Assembly (NCBI GenBank): GCA_019113845.1
Contig: DXGQ01000008.1
Location: forward strand, 1-57,363
DNA length: 57,363 nt
Origin: Candidatus Anaerobutyricum avicola
GTDB taxonomy: Bacteria > Bacillota > Clostridia > Lachnospirales > Lachnospiraceae
Reading direction: 5' to 3'
The position numbers were made by a program, and so were the translations under genes. This document shows positions 7,986 through 17,894 of the stretch, piece by piece. Positions within the stretch are counted from its first letter, which is position 1, and every line of letters begins with the position of its first letter. Under the pieces are notes generated by a model. That model ran no database searches and was not told the origin of the DNA. It saw only the letters and a list, made by a program, of their open reading frames with translations.

Positions 7986-9428
7986 CTAATCCTCTTTGAT
8001 CTTTCCTACTAACATATTGGAACCTTCACCCTTCTTGGTGATTTCTGTCATAGGAATACCAAGCTCTCTTGAAAGAATTTCCATTGTTCTTGGCGTACAG
8101 AAGCCTGCCTGGCAACGGCCCATACCCTGACGGGTACGACGTTTGATGCCGTCTAAGGATCTTGCGCCCAGCGGACGGTTGATGGCGTCAACAATCTCGC
8201 CCTCTGTTACCATCTCACAGCGGCATACGATATTGCCGTACTGAGGATTCTTTTTGATCATCTCGTTCTTCTCTTCCATGGTGAGGTCTTCCATGTGAAC
8301 GATGCCTTTCCGTTTGCCGTTAAAGTTCTCGTTCTTCGGGAAGTGATATTTGTCCTGGATCAGTCCAACCATCATCTCAGCGATTGCCGGGGAGCTGGTA
8401 AGACCTGGGGACTCGATACCTGCCGCATCAAAGAATCCCGGTGCGTCGGCAACTTCCTCCACAATAAACTCGTGATGCTCTTCGTGTGCACGAAGACCTG
8501 CGAAAGATGTGATGACCTTGTTCATCGGAAGACGATCCTTTGTCAGATAACTGTTGGAAGCCTTATCTACCAGATCATTAATGATCTCCTGTGTGGTATT
8601 TACACCTTCTTTGTCCTCGATATCCGTAGCGGAAGGACCTACAAACATGTTGCCGTGAATGGTAGGAGCGGTAAGAACACCTTTACCCATCGGACCCGGC
8701 AGCGGGAAGATGGTTGCGTGGAAGTAGTTACCCAGCTCTTTATCCATCAGCAGATACTCGCCTTTACGGGCAACGATCTTCATCTTCTTTTCACTTACCA
8801 TGTTATGCATAACGTCCGCATAAACGCCGGCTGCATTGACAACAATCTTTGCTTCCAGAGGACCTTTGTTGGTATCCAGCTCGTAATAGCCATCTTTCTT
8901 TACGATATTCTCTACCTTTGTCTCGAACTTGAATTCCACGCCGTTCACTGCAGCGTTCTCACCCATGGCGATAGCCAGGTTGAACGGACAGATGATACCG
9001 CCGGTAGGAACATAGAGAGCTGCCACAGCATTCGGGGAAAGATTCGGCTCCATCTGAAGGAGTTCATCTCTCTCCACGATCCTTGCGTCCGGAACACCGT
9101 TCTTGTTAGCCTGATCTAAAAGCTCGTCCAGTTTTCCTCTCTCGGACTCAACCGTACAGACGATCAGAGAACCATTCTTCTTAATAGGGAAATCAAGCTC
9201 ATCTGCAAGCTGGTACAGAAGTTCATTACCACGAACATTCAGTTTAGCCATCAAAGTACCTGGCTTACAGTCATATCCGGCATGAACGATACCGCTGTTT
9301 GCCTTTGATGTTCCTGACGCAACATCATCCGCCTTATCGATCACACAAACATTTGCCTGATATTTTGAAAGCTCTCTGGCAATACAAGTGCCGACAACGC
9401 CGGCACCAATTACAATAATGTCATACAT
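7986..9428 (-). CDS. GlpA-like FAD-dependent oxidoreductase with C-terminal [2Fe-2S] Bfd-like domain
   Basis: 480-residue DAO-family flavoprotein, probably glycerol-3-phosphate dehydrogenase-like. The N-terminus carries the FAD motif IIVIGAGVVGTCIAREL. The segment VNAAGVYAD and the late GLRAHEEHHEF and ESPGLTSSPAIAE regions fit the GlpA/GlpD/L2HGDH superfamily. The C-terminal about 80 residues hold a CRCEMVTEGEI ... GRCQAGFC pattern, a Bfd-like [2Fe-2S] domain. It starts with ATG after GGAGGTAATGAG and begins the three-gene module. Glycerol-3-phosphate is the most likely substrate; a related 2-hydroxyacid is possible. Confidence 0.87.
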   Translation of the reverse strand: MYDIIVIGAGVVGTCIARELSKYQANVCVIDKADDVASGTSKANSGIVHAGYDCKPGTLMAKLNVRGNELLYQLADELDFPIKKNGSLIVCTVESERGKLDELLDQANKNGVPDARIVERDELLQMEPNLSPNAVAALYVPTGGIICPFNLAIAMGENAAVNGVEFKFETKVENIVKKDGYYELDTNKGPLEAKIVVNAAGVYADVMHNMVSEKKMKIVARKGEYLLMDKELGNYFHATIFPLPGPMGKGVLTAPTIHGNMFVGPSATDIEDKEGVNTTQEIINDLVDKASNSYLTKDRLPMNKVITSFAGLRAHEEHHEFIVEEVADAPGFFDAAGIESPGLTSSPAIAEMMVGLIQDKYHFPKNENFNGKRKGIVHMEDLTMEEKNEMIKKNPQYGNIVCRCEMVTEGEIVDAINRPLGARSLDGIKRRTRQGMGRCQAGFCTPRTMEILSRELGIPMTEITKKGEGSNMLVGKIKED

Positions 9429-10197
9429 GTCTCATTACCTCCATTTGCTTTGCCCGCATGACAAAAGCCGGCCAGCCGGTCAGAAACCACATGATTTGTT
9501 ATAAAATTACCAGACTGCGTCTGTTTTCTCTATAAAATTCATGCAGATTACCCGGCCGGAGAACTCCATCTGCCGCAGGTGTTGGGCGGCACAAACAGCA
9601 GGTTGGATTACTATTTGTACATAAATCAGCCATCAGTTCCACCAATTGCACAAATGCGCGCAAAAAAATTACGTACATTTTTCATAAAATATACAAATAA
9701 GACCGCCTTTTATCACTCGTTTCTATGCATATATATTACCGCATTTTCACCAAAATGTAAATTATACATTTTTTACAAAATGACGAATTAAACCCCCGAT
9801 TCTTATGCAAATATATACATTTTCTCAACCGCCAGAAAATTAATAGCTAAAAAACTCCATATTATGCCCTGATTTTTTGTACTAAATTTAATTTTTTGTT
9901 TATTATCACATCTGTTTTAAACAAGTGGAAGTCTTATTTTGTTAATAATATAACATTTTCTCTTTTTTCCATCTCTTTTTCACAGCAATTATGACACAGA
10001 AACCCTCTCTGTCCCCGCAAAACGAAGAGCGTTTTCCGGTCCGGTCAGTTTCTGACGAAAAAATTCCGTAAAACACAAAAACAGCCGTCAGATTCTTCCT
10101 TTCAGTCAGGACAAAATGACTGGCAGGATATTCCTGTGTCATCACTGTCCTGATCAAAGGAGTCATCCAAACGACTGCCTTCCTCTATTGTATTTAA
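9429..10197. other. A+T-rich spacer between secY and the oxidoreductase module
   Basis: 769 bases with no convincing gene. The part next to the GlpA-like gene is a potential structured leader; 9620-9960 is strongly A+T-rich; and 9960-10190, after secY, has several weak hairpins but no clear terminator with a long T tract. Neither strand holds a coding frame with a ribosome binding site or family resemblance. Confidence 0.6.
9461..9482 (-). promoter_or_regulatory. attenuator-like hairpin in the leader of the GlpA-like gene
   Basis: Minus strand: CCGGC-TG-GCCGG followed by CTTTTGT, 33 bases before the start codon. Upstream, at about 9540-9575, a GCAGAT...ATCTGC stem with an inner CCGGCCGG could pair alternatively with the same GC-rich segment. 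This is the layout of a transcription attenuator, but the loop is only two bases and the T tract only four, so it is weak. Confidence 0.35.
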
Positions 10198-11511
10198 TTA
10201 ATCACTTAAAAATCCTGTGTAATGTCTTACCAGCATCTGTGACTCAATCTGTTTGATCGTCTCCAGTACGACTCCGGCGATAATGATCAGAGATGTTCCA
10301 CCGAAGGAAACGTTTGCTCCGAATACTCCATTGAAGAAGATCGGGATCACTGCGATGATACACAGACCGATGGCTCCAATGAAGATAATGTAGTTCAGGA
10401 TCGCATTCAGATAATCCACTGTCGGTTTGCCCGGCCGGATACCTGGAATGAATCCGCCCTGTTTCTTCATATTATTTGCGATCTCCAGCGGATTAAATGT
10501 AATCGATGTATAGAAGTATGCAAACAATACGGTTAAGAGCAGGTAAACCACAAGTCCTACGGACCGCTCCGGATGTTCCGGATCACACCAGTTCGCCTGA
10601 TTGAGGCAGGCAAAAATGAATCCCGGGATTCCGTCCGGATTTGCTCCCACCAGCTGCTGAATCACTAAAGGAAACTGTAATAAAGAAGAGGAAAAGATGA
10701 TCGGGATCACGCTGGCCGTATTTACCTTAACAGGAAGTACAGAACCCTGTCCGCCAATCTGTCTTCTTCCCTGCAGTTTCTTTGAATACTGTACCGGGAT
10801 ACGTCTCTCCGCGTCATTTAAAAGTATCGTCAGAACGAAAGTTCCGATGATGATAGCCAGAATCACTGCAACGGCAATGACGATACCGCCAATCTGTTTT
10901 CCTTCCACAAACTTCTGATATAAGCTGTAGAGGTCACTCGGCATACGGGAAACAATGTTGATAAGAAGGATAATGGAGATACCATTTCCGATTCCCTTAT
11001 CTGTAATCTGCTCACCCAGCCACATAACAAATACGGCACCGGCTGTCAGACACACAATCATCTCTGCGACGATCAGCGGGCTGAAGTCAGATAACAGTCC
11101 CTGACGTCCGAATCCGATCGCAAGACCGGCACTTTCCAGTATTGCCAGTCCGAGCGTCACAAATCGCGTGATAGTGTTAATCTTCTTACGTCCGTCCTCT
11201 CCATCACGATGCATCTCTTCCAGCGCCGGAATGGCGATGGTGAGGAGCTGAATGATGATGGATGATGTGATATATGGTGTTACGTTCAACGCAAAAACGG
11301 ACATTGACTCAAATGATCCGCCAGTAAAGGAGTTCAGCAGATTAAACGAATCTCCCAATAAGGAGTTCAGATATTCGCTGATCCGGGCACTGTCAATTCC
11401 CGGAATCGGTAATTGACTGCCCAGTCTTGTGATGATCAAAATGAAAAGCGTAAACAGAAGCTTTCGTCTGATGTCCTTTACTTTCAGAGCATTTCTGAGA
11501 GTTTCAAACAT
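10198..11511 (-). CDS. secY: protein translocase subunit SecY
   Basis: Channel subunit of the Sec translocon, with ten expected membrane segments. The start MFETLRNALKVKDIRRK, the plug-region RLGSQLPIPGIDS, and the late loop NPLEIANNMKKQGGFIPGIRPG are typical. The length of 437 residues is normal. The ATG overlaps the last base of the rplO stop codon (position 11511), giving translational coupling. In most relatives adk follows directly; here 769 bases and three unrelated genes intervene. Confidence 0.98.
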   Translation of the reverse strand: MFETLRNALKVKDIRRKLLFTLFILIITRLGSQLPIPGIDSARISEYLNSLLGDSFNLLNSFTGGSFESMSVFALNVTPYITSSIIIQLLTIAIPALEEMHRDGEDGRKKINTITRFVTLGLAILESAGLAIGFGRQGLLSDFSPLIVAEMIVCLTAGAVFVMWLGEQITDKGIGNGISIILLINIVSRMPSDLYSLYQKFVEGKQIGGIVIAVAVILAIIIGTFVLTILLNDAERRIPVQYSKKLQGRRQIGGQGSVLPVKVNTASVIPIIFSSSLLQFPLVIQQLVGANPDGIPGFIFACLNQANWCDPEHPERSVGLVVYLLLTVLFAYFYTSITFNPLEIANNMKKQGGFIPGIRPGKPTVDYLNAILNYIIFIGAIGLCIIAVIPIFFNGVFGANVSFGGTSLIIIAGVVLETIKQIESQMLVRHYTGFLSD

Positions 11512-11954
11512 TAGATCACCTCAGCTTTTCCGCCAGCAGCTTCAATCTTGGCAATTGCGCCTTTGGAGAACGCATTTACCTGAACTGTAAGCTTTTTGCT
11601 TAAATCTCCATTTCCAAGAATTTTTACGCCATCAAAAGAGTTCTTAACCATTCCTGCCTCTTTTAATGTATCGATCGTTACTACGCTGTCTGCGTCAAAT
11701 CTCTCCAGCTCGGATACATTGATTCCGATGATCTTTTTGGAGTTGATGCAGGTGAATCCTCTTTTCGGGATTCTTCTGTATAAAGGCATCTGACCGCCTT
11801 CAAAACCTACACGGACTTTTCCGCCGGAACGGGATTTCTGTCCTTTCTGTCCTCTGCCTGCTGTTTTGCCATTTCCTGAGCCATGTCCACGGCCTACACG
11901 GAATGCATCGCTGTGTTTAGAACCTGCAGCAGGATGTAAATTGGATAAATTCAT
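11511..11954 (-). CDS. rplO: 50S ribosomal protein L15
   Basis: Large-subunit assembly protein. The Gly-rich N-terminal extension (RGHGSGNGKTAGRGQKGQ) and the RRIPKRGF segment are characteristic; the length of 147 residues is normal. It sits between rpmD and secY and overlaps secY by one base. Confidence 0.98.
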   Translation of the reverse strand: MNLSNLHPAAGSKHSDAFRVGRGHGSGNGKTAGRGQKGQKSRSGGKVRVGFEGGQMPLYRRIPKRGFTCINSKKIIGINVSELERFDADSVVTIDTLKEAGMVKNSFDGVKILGNGDLSKKLTVQVNAFSKGAIAKIEAAGGKAEVI

Positions 11955-11978
11955 TTACGGATACCTCCTTATCTGCAA

Positions 11979-12161
11979 TTAGATCTCTTCAACTTTTACG
12001 AGATGTCTCACATGCCAAATCATGCCGCGGATGGCATCATTGTCAGGCATTTCAACTGTTTTGTGTAATTTTTTAAGTCCCAGGGCTGCTACAGTTGCTC
12101 TCTGTTTTGGGATAGCACCGATAGGAGACTTAACTAATGTGATTCTTAATTTATCTGCCAT
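11979..12161 (-). CDS. rpmD: 50S ribosomal protein L30
   Basis: 60-residue L30 with the family pattern [20 protein letters not shown] and [10 protein letters not shown]. Normal length, placed between rpsE and rplO with short spacers (15 and 24 bases). Confidence 0.97.
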   Translation of the reverse strand: MADKLRITLVKSPIGAIPKQRATVAALGLKKLHKTVEMPDNDAIRGMIWHVRHLVKVEEI

Positions 12162-12176
12162 CTTTGTTCCCTCCTT

Positions 12177-12680
12177 TTAGAGCTCGTCAACGGATTTGCC
12201 GCGAAGTCTCGCAACTTCCTCCGGTGTCTTAATGTTTTTCAGACCTTCGATCGTAGCCAGAACAACGTTCTGTTTGTTGTTGGAGCCCAGTGCTTTGGAA
12301 CGGATGTTTTTGTATCCGGCCAGCTCCAGCACGGCACGGGAAGGACCTCCGGCGATGATACCGGTACCTTCCGGAGATGTTTTCAGCAGTACGGAAGCGC
12401 TGCCGAACTTTCCGATGAAATCATGTGGAATGGAACCTACTTCATTGACAGGTACCTCAACCAGTTTTTTCATAGCAGCCTCTTTTCCCTTGCGGATCGC
12501 TTCAGGGATCTCGATGGCTTTTCCTAAACCAGCTCCAACATGACCGTTTTTATCACCAACGACTACCAGAGCAGCAAAACGCATGTTACGTCCACCCTTT
12601 ACTACTTTGGTAACACGTTTGATTGACACTACTGTTTCCTGTAATTCTAATTGACTAGCATCAATTAATTCACGCTTCAT
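12177..12680 (-). CDS. rpsE: 30S ribosomal protein S5
   Basis: Small-subunit protein involved in decoding fidelity. The double-stranded RNA-binding-like N-domain ([19 protein letters not shown]) and the C-domain (SEGTG-type loop [21 protein letters not shown]) are both complete. The length of 167 residues is normal. Confidence 0.98.
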   Translation of the reverse strand: MKRELIDASQLELQETVVSIKRVTKVVKGGRNMRFAALVVVGDKNGHVGAGLGKAIEIPEAIRKGKEAAMKKLVEVPVNEVGSIPHDFIGKFGSASVLLKTSPEGTGIIAGGPSRAVLELAGYKNIRSKALGSNNKQNVVLATIEGLKNIKTPEEVARLRGKSVDEL

Positions 12681-12695
12681 GTTTTTTCCTCCTTG

Positions 12696-13064
12696 TTAGA
12701 AATTCAGACCAGCTTCACGGGCTGCTTCTGCCAGAGCCTGAACTTTGCCCTGATAAATGTATCCGCCTCTGTCAAAGACAACAGTTGTAATACCTTTTTC
12801 CAGCGCTCTCTTTGCGATCACTGTTCCCAGGTATTTTGCTGCAGCCACATCATTTGTTTTTTCGAGTTCTGCCTTTACATCCTTCTGTACGGTAGAAGCT
12901 GAAACAAGAGTATGCTGAGCGACGTCGTCAATAATCTGAGCGTACATATGATTGTTACTTCTAAATACGGCTAAACGTGGAGTAGAAGCGGTTCCGCTGA
13001 TGCGGTTACGAAGTCTTCTATGTTTTTTAACACGTACTTCACTTCTTGATTTTTTACTAATCAT
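12696..13064 (-). CDS. rplR: 50S ribosomal protein L18
   Basis: 5S rRNA-binding protein. Basic N-terminus ([19 protein letters not shown]), then [15 protein letters not shown] and the end [19 protein letters not shown]. Normal 122 residues; it follows rplF by 16 bases. Confidence 0.98.
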   Translation of the reverse strand: MISKKSRSEVRVKKHRRLRNRISGTASTPRLAVFRSNNHMYAQIIDDVAQHTLVSASTVQKDVKAELEKTNDVAAAKYLGTVIAKRALEKGITTVVFDRGGYIYQGKVQALAEAAREAGLNF

Positions 13065-13080
13065 TCTTACGTCCTCCTAA

Positions 13081-13623
13081 TTATTTCTTACCTGTCTTAC
13101 CAACTTTACGTCTGATAACCTCATCAGCGTATTTGATACCCTTGCCCTTGTACGGCTCAGGTCTTCTCTTATCTCTGATTTCAGCTGCGTACTGACCAAC
13201 TTTCTGTTTGTCGATACCTTTGATGGTGATCTTGTTCTGTCCGTCCAGTACGGATTCCAGGCCTTCCGGGTCTTCCATTTCTACCGGATGAGAATATCCG
13301 AGGGAGAGGATAAGCTTTTTACCCTGTTTCTGTGCTCTGTAACCAACACCGTTGATCTCCAGAACTTTCTCATAACCTTTTGTAACACCAGTTACCATAT
13401 TTGCGATCAGGGTTCTTGTAAGACCGTGTAAAGATTTCATTTTCTTTAAATCGCTCGGTCTGGTTACAATCACCTGATTATTTTCCATTTTAATGTCCAT
13501 CTCAACAGGAAGACTTTCAGTCAGTGTTCCTTTTGGACCCTTTACAGTCACTACATTATTCTCTGCGATCGTTACTTCCACTCCTGCAGGAATATCAATA
13601 GGTAATCTACCAATTCGTGACAT
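13081..13623 (-). CDS. rplF: 50S ribosomal protein L6
   Basis: Factor-binding-centre protein made of two repeated domains. [17 protein letters not shown], then the conserved C-terminal [20 protein letters not shown]. The length of 180 residues is normal. A 75-base spacer separates it from rpsH. Confidence 0.98.
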   Translation of the reverse strand: MSRIGRLPIDIPAGVEVTIAENNVVTVKGPKGTLTESLPVEMDIKMENNQVIVTRPSDLKKMKSLHGLTRTLIANMVTGVTKGYEKVLEINGVGYRAQKQGKKLILSLGYSHPVEMEDPEGLESVLDGQNKITIKGIDKQKVGQYAAEIRDKRRPEPYKGKGIKYADEVIRRKVGKTGKK

Positions 13624-13698
13624 AGTGCACCTCCTTAGATTGTCGGAAGAGACGGGAAAGCGTCTCTTCTGTTTTCAGCAGTTTTTATTTATTATTTA

Positions 13699-14100
13699 TT
13701 ACCATACGAAGGCAAGAACTTCGCCGCCCACGTTCATGGAACGTGCTTCTTTGTCGGTGAGAACGCCTTTGTTTGTGGAGATAATAGCCACACCTAAGCC
13801 GTTAAGTACCCGTGGAAGGTTCTCAACATCTGCGTATACTCGAAGTCCCGGTTTGGAGATTCTTCTCAGACCGGAAATGATCTTTTCATTCTTGTCTGCA
13901 CCATATTTTAATGTGATGCGGATCGTTTTGAAGATACCATCCTCAATTACATCGTAGCTTTTGATATATCCTTCTTTTAAGAGGATATCTGCGATAGCAA
14001 GTTTCATTTTAGATGCAGGTACATCTACTGTATCATGTTTTGCAGTGTTTGCGTTACGGATTCTTGTAAGCATATCTGCAATTGGATCGCTCATTGTCAT
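13699..14100 (-). CDS. rpsH: 30S ribosomal protein S8
   Basis: Central-domain 16S rRNA-binding protein; in E. coli it represses the spc operon. [16 protein letters not shown] and the C-terminal [13 protein letters not shown] are typical. 133 residues. The ATG-ACA-ATG start leaves the second Met (two codons on) as an alternative. Confidence 0.97.
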   Translation of the reverse strand: MTMSDPIADMLTRIRNANTAKHDTVDVPASKMKLAIADILLKEGYIKSYDVIEDGIFKTIRITLKYGADKNEKIISGLRRISKPGLRVYADVENLPRVLNGLGVAIISTNKGVLTDKEARSMNVGGEVLAFVW

Positions 14101-14126
14101 ATTAATTTGCCTCCTTCCTGACTATT

Positions 14127-14312
14127 TTACCAGCTTGCTTTTTTAACTCCAGGGATCTGACCTTTGTATGCTAATTCACGGAAGCAGATTCTGCAGATTC
14201 CGTATTTTCTTAAGTAAGCATGTGGACGGCCACAGATTCTACAGCGGGAATATTCCCTTGTAGAAAATTTCTGTTTACGCTGCTGTTTAATTTTCATTGC
14301 TTTCTTAGCCAT
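14127..14312 (-). CDS. rpsZ: 30S ribosomal protein S14, zinc-binding type Z
   Basis: 61-residue short S14 carrying two CxxC pairs ([20 protein letters not shown]) that bind zinc. This type is normal in Clostridia; zinc-independent long S14 forms exist elsewhere. The position between rplE and rpsH is standard. Confidence 0.97.
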   Translation of the reverse strand: MAKKAMKIKQQRKQKFSTREYSRCRICGRPHAYLRKYGICRICFRELAYKGQIPGVKKASW

Positions 14313-14327
14313 TAGAAATCCTCCTAA

Positions 14328-14867
14328 CTATTTTGCGTACGGCATTCCGAATAAAGTAAGTAATTCGCGGGCTTCCTCATCTGTGTGAGCGGTTGTAACG
14401 AAGATTACGTCCATACCTCTCACCTTCTCAACCTTATCGTACTCGATTTCAGGGAAAATAAGCTGTTCCTTAATTCCCAGTGCGTAATTACCTCTTCCGT
14501 CGAAAGCGTTAGGATTAACACCTCTGAAGTCACGTACTCGTGGTAAAGCAAGATTAATCAGGCGGTCAGCAAATTCATACATTCTGTCGCCTCTTAAGGT
14601 TACCTTGCAGCCAATCGGCATACCTTCTCTTAATTTGAAGTTAGCCACTGACTTCTTTGCTTTACAGATTACAGCTTTCTGACCTGTGATGATCTGCATG
14701 TCATTTACAGCTGCATCCAGTAATTTATGATTATCTTTCGCATCACCAACACCCATATTGACAACAATTTTTACGAGTTTTGGAATCTGCATTTCATTTT
14801 TATAGCCAAATTTTTTCATCATGGCAGCTTTGATCTCGCTGTCATACATTTCTTTCAGTCTACTCAA
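14328..14867 (-). CDS. rplE: 50S ribosomal protein L5
   Basis: 5S rRNA-binding protein at the central protuberance. Conserved [17 protein letters not shown]-like segment [19 protein letters not shown] and the end [16 protein letters not shown] are seen. The length of 179 residues is normal. Confidence 0.98.
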   Translation of the reverse strand: MSRLKEMYDSEIKAAMMKKFGYKNEMQIPKLVKIVVNMGVGDAKDNHKLLDAAVNDMQIITGQKAVICKAKKSVANFKLREGMPIGCKVTLRGDRMYEFADRLINLALPRVRDFRGVNPNAFDGRGNYALGIKEQLIFPEIEYDKVEKVRGMDVIFVTTAHTDEEARELLTLFGMPYAK

Positions 14868-14890
14868 CTTTGTCAGCCTCCTCTCTTAAA

Positions 14891-15199
14891 TTAGTCAATA
14901 ACTTCGCCGGTGGATTTTGCGAAACGAACTTTTTTACCGTCTACAAATTTGAAACCAACTCTTGTCGGCTGACCTTTATGAAGAAGCATTACGTTGGACA
15001 CATCAATCGGTCCTTCCTGATGAATGATTCCGCCAGCCTGATTCTGCATACTTGGTTTTGTATGTTTGGTAAGCATGTTGACACCTTCCACGATGACTCT
15101 GTGTTTTTTTCTGTCAACAGCGATGACTTTTCCCTCTTTGTCGATATCTTTACCGGCAATCACTCTTACCATATCGTCTTTCTTAATCTTCTGAGCCAC
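14891..15199 (-). CDS. rplX: 50S ribosomal protein L24
   Basis: Assembly-initiator protein with a KOW motif near the start (DMVRVIAGKDIDKEGKVIAV) and the family segment GIIHQEGPIDVSNVML. 102 residues, normal. Adjacent to rplN and rplE. Confidence 0.97.
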   Translation of the reverse strand: MAQKIKKDDMVRVIAGKDIDKEGKVIAVDRKKHRVIVEGVNMLTKHTKPSMQNQAGGIIHQEGPIDVSNVMLLHKGQPTRVGFKFVDGKKVRFAKSTGEVID

Positions 15200-15211
15200 G
15201 AAAATACCTCC

Positions 15212-15580
15212 TTATAATACTTCCGGTGCTAAGGAAACGATCTTCATAAATTTCTTTTCACGAAGCTCTCTGGCAACCGGTCCAAAAATACGGGTTCCTC
15301 TTGGGTTCATATCATCTCTGATGATTACTGCAGCATTTTCGTCAAACTTGATATAGGAACCGTCTTTACGGCGAGCACCTTTTTTCGTACGAACAACAAC
15401 GGCTTTCACCACGTCGCCTTTCTTAACAACACCGCCTGGTGTTGCATCTTTAACCGTGGCAACGATGATATCACCGATATTAGCATATCTTCTTGTTGAG
15501 CCGCCCATAACACGGATACAAAGCAGTTCTTTTGCTCCTGTATTGTCAGCAACTCTGAGTCTTGATTCCTGCTGAATCAT
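15212..15580 (-). CDS. rplN: 50S ribosomal protein L14
   Basis: Universal interface protein. [19 protein letters not shown] and the middle [20 protein letters not shown] are diagnostic. Exact family length of 122 residues. Confidence 0.98.
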   Translation of the reverse strand: MIQQESRLRVADNTGAKELLCIRVMGGSTRRYANIGDIIVATVKDATPGGVVKKGDVVKAVVVRTKKGARRKDGSYIKFDENAAVIIRDDMNPRGTRIFGPVARELREKKFMKIVSLAPEVL

Positions 15581-15603
15581 GCTGTTTCCTCCTTCCGTGC
15601 TAA

Positions 15604-15858
15604 CTATTTAGCTTTTTCAACAATCTCGACAAGTCTCCATCTCTTATCCTTGGATAAAGGTCTTGTCTCCATTACTCTTACTCTGTCACCGATTCTGCAC
15701 TGATTCTCTTCATCATGTGCTTTTAATTTATAGGTTCTTTTTACGATCTTACCGTATAAAGGATGTTTCACATTATCCGTAACGCTGACAACGATAGTCT
15801 TATCCATCTTGTCGCTTGTCACGAGACCTACACGAGTCTTTCTCAGGTTTCTTTCCAC
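15604..15858 (-). CDS. rpsQ: 30S ribosomal protein S17
   Basis: OB-fold 16S-binding protein of 84 residues. [19 protein letters not shown] and [17 protein letters not shown] match the family. Between rpmC and rplN. Confidence 0.97.
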   Translation of the reverse strand: MERNLRKTRVGLVTSDKMDKTIVVSVTDNVKHPLYGKIVKRTYKLKAHDEENQCRIGDRVRVMETRPLSKDKRWRLVEIVEKAK

Positions 15859-15878
15859 AACAAATTCCTCCTTCCCGA

Positions 15879-16082
15879 TTACTCAGCATTCTTTTCAGCG
15901 ATGATACCCTGGATTCTGGCAATGTTTCTTCTGACTTCTTTGATTCTGCTGGTGTTATCTAACTGATTTGTTGCGTTCTGGAATCTTAAATTAAATAATT
16001 CCTTTTTAGCAGCTACTAATTCCTCATTAAGTTCTGCGATGGATTTTGTTCTTAAATCTTCTACATACTTAGTTGTTTTCAC
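15879..16082 (-). CDS. rpmC: 50S ribosomal protein L29, GTG start inside rplP
   Basis: 67-residue coiled-coil protein near the peptide exit tunnel, with [19 protein letters not shown] as the family signature. Two in-frame GTG codons are possible starts, at 16091 and 16082. The second is preferred because AGAAGGCGGTG lies 8 bases before it. Either way the gene begins inside the end of rplP (14-base overlap with the chosen start), so translation is probably coupled. Confidence 0.93.
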   Translation of the reverse strand: MKTTKYVEDLRTKSIAELNEELVAAKKELFNLRFQNATNQLDNTSRIKEVRRNIARIQGIIAEKNAE

Positions 16083-16509
16083 TGTTATCACCGCCTTCTA
16101 AATCTGCACGAGAAACGATTTTACATTTTACAGGCAATTTGTGCATTGCAAGACGTAAAGCTTCTCTCGCTGTATCCTCAGGTACTCCAGCAACTTCGAA
16201 CATTACACGACCTGGTTTTACTACTGCTACCCAATATTCCAGTGAACCTTTACCGGAACCCATACGAGTCTCGGCTGGTTTCGCTGTAACCGGTTTATCC
16301 GGGAAGATTTTGATCCAAACTTTACCACCACGCTTCATGTAACGTGTCATGGCGATACGGGCTGCTTCGATCTGGTTGGATTTGATCCATGCAGGCTCCT
16401 GTGCTACCAGACCAAATTCACCGTAAGTAATTTTATTTCCTCTTGTAGCCTTTCCAGTCATGGAACCACGGAACTGTTTACGGCGTTTCACTCTCTTTGG
16501 CATTAACAT
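16069..16509 (-). CDS. rplP: 50S ribosomal protein L16
   Basis: 23S rRNA-binding protein near the A-site t[20 protein letters not shown], the segment [20 protein letters not shown] and [18 protein letters not shown] are typical; 146 residues. Its ATG overlaps the rpsC stop codon by one base and its end overlaps rpmC. Confidence 0.98.
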   Translation of the reverse strand: MLMPKRVKRRKQFRGSMTGKATRGNKITYGEFGLVAQEPAWIKSNQIEAARIAMTRYMKRGGKVWIKIFPDKPVTAKPAETRMGSGKGSLEYWVAVVKPGRVMFEVAGVPEDTAREALRLAMHKLPVKCKIVSRADLEGGDNSENN

Positions 16510-17171
16510 TATTTATCGCTCCCTTCCTTAGTTTCCTTTGTAGGAAGTACTTCACCATGGTAAATCCAAACCTTTACACCTACTTTTCCGTAAGTGGTAT
16601 CAGCTTCGGCAAAACCATAATCAATATCAGCTCTCAGTGTCTGCAGAGGAATCGTTCCCTCGCTGTAGAACTCTGTACGCGCCATATCAGCACCGCCCAG
16701 ACGTCCGGAACAGGATGCTTTGATACCTAACGCGCCATTTCTCATTGTTCTCTGCATGCAGGACTTCATGGCACGACGGAAGGAGATACGGTTCTCCAGC
16801 TGCTGTGCGATATTCTCTGCAACGAGCTGAGCATCTTTATCCACATCAAATCTCTTAACCTCTTTGATCTCGATCATGAGCTTTTTGGATGTGAGTTTCT
16901 GAAGCTCTTTCTTTAATTCTTCGATCGCGGAACCGCCGCGGCCGATCACGATACCCGGTTTAGCGGTGTGAATGATGAGTTTTAAGCGATCAGACGCTCT
17001 CTCGATCTCCGTTCTGGAGATTCCGGCGCTGTATAATCTCTTTTTGATATATTTTCTGATTTTATCGTCTTCAACAAGATTGTCTGCAAAATCTTTCTCT
17101 GCATACCATCTTGAATCCCAATCCTTGATGATTCCGACTCTTAAACCATGAGGATTAACCTTCTGTCCCAT
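16509..17171 (-). CDS. rpsC: 30S ribosomal protein S3
   Basis: mRNA-entry-channel protein. [21 protein letters not shown]-domain loop [19 protein letters not shown] and the C-terminal [16 protein letters not shown] are complete. 220 residues, normal. Coupled to rplP by a one-base overlap. Confidence 0.98.
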   Translation of the reverse strand: MGQKVNPHGLRVGIIKDWDSRWYAEKDFADNLVEDDKIRKYIKKRLYSAGISRTEIERASDRLKLIIHTAKPGIVIGRGGSAIEELKKELQKLTSKKLMIEIKEVKRFDVDKDAQLVAENIAQQLENRISFRRAMKSCMQRTMRNGALGIKASCSGRLGGADMARTEFYSEGTIPLQTLRADIDYGFAEADTTYGKVGVKVWIYHGEVLPTKETKEGSDK

Positions 17172-17183
17172 CTGTAAACCTCC

Positions 17184-17570
17184 TTATCTTTCATCCAGAA
17201 CGATGGTGATGTGGCACTGTCTCTTTTCGATTCTGTACGCTCTGCCCTGTGCTCTCGCTCTGATTCTCTTCATTGTCGGTCCTTTGTTCGCATAACACTC
17301 TGCGATGTAAAGGTTCTCTTTGTTCATTCCGTTATTGTTCTCTGCGTTGGCGATGGCAGATTTTAATAACTTGCCAATGATTTCAGATGCGTATCTTGGA
17401 TTATATTCTAAAATACCCAAAGCTGTTTCCACGTCCTTGCCTCTGATGGCATCCAGTACGAAACATGCTTTTGTCACAGAACATCTTGCATAAGAAAGCT
17501 TTGCAGATGGTCTAGTATCTTTATTTGCATTTCTTTCTCTCTTAATCTGGGATCTATGTCCTTTTGCCAT
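17184..17570 (-). CDS. rplV: 50S ribosomal protein L22
   Basis: Lines the peptide exit tunnel. Conserved YARCSVTKACFVLDAIRG and the beta-hairpin GPTMKRIRARAQGRAYRIEK are present. 128 residues, in the standard slot between rpsS and rpsC. Confidence 0.97.
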   Translation of the reverse strand: MAKGHRSQIKRERNANKDTRPSAKLSYARCSVTKACFVLDAIRGKDVETALGILEYNPRYASEIIGKLLKSAIANAENNNGMNKENLYIAECYANKGPTMKRIRARAQGRAYRIEKRQCHITIVLDER

Positions 17571-17597
17571 GGATGAACCCTCCTTTCAGGCTGTCAA

Positions 17598-17879
17598 CTA
17601 TCTAACTTTACTCTTCTTCTCGTCTTTACCATGTCCTCTGTAAGTTCTGGTGGAAACAAATTCTCCTAATTTATGTCCAACCATATCCTCTGTTACATAT
17701 ACAGGCACATGTCTTCTTCCGTCATGTACGGCAAATGTATGACCTACAAATGTCGGGAAAATCGTAGAACGGCGGGACCATGTTTTAATTACACTCTTGT
17801 CGCCGGACTTATTCATCTCATCTACTTTTTTTAATAAACTTTTATCAGCAAATGGTCCTTTTTTCAGTGAACGAGCCAT
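17598..17879 (-). CDS. rpsS: 30S ribosomal protein S19
   Basis: Head protein that works with S13. [39 protein letters not shown] and the end [20 protein letters not shown] match the family. 93 residues. Confidence 0.98.
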   Translation of the reverse strand: MARSLKKGPFADKSLLKKVDEMNKSGDKSVIKTWSRRSTIFPTFVGHTFAVHDGRRHVPVYVTEDMVGHKLGEFVSTRTYRGHGKDEKKSKVR

Positions 17880-17894
17880 GTGTTACCTCCTTAT

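Noticed and set aside
8295-9119. Plus-strand open frame of 274 codons
   Set aside because: It is the antisense shadow of the GlpA-like gene; no ribosome binding site and no family resemblance.
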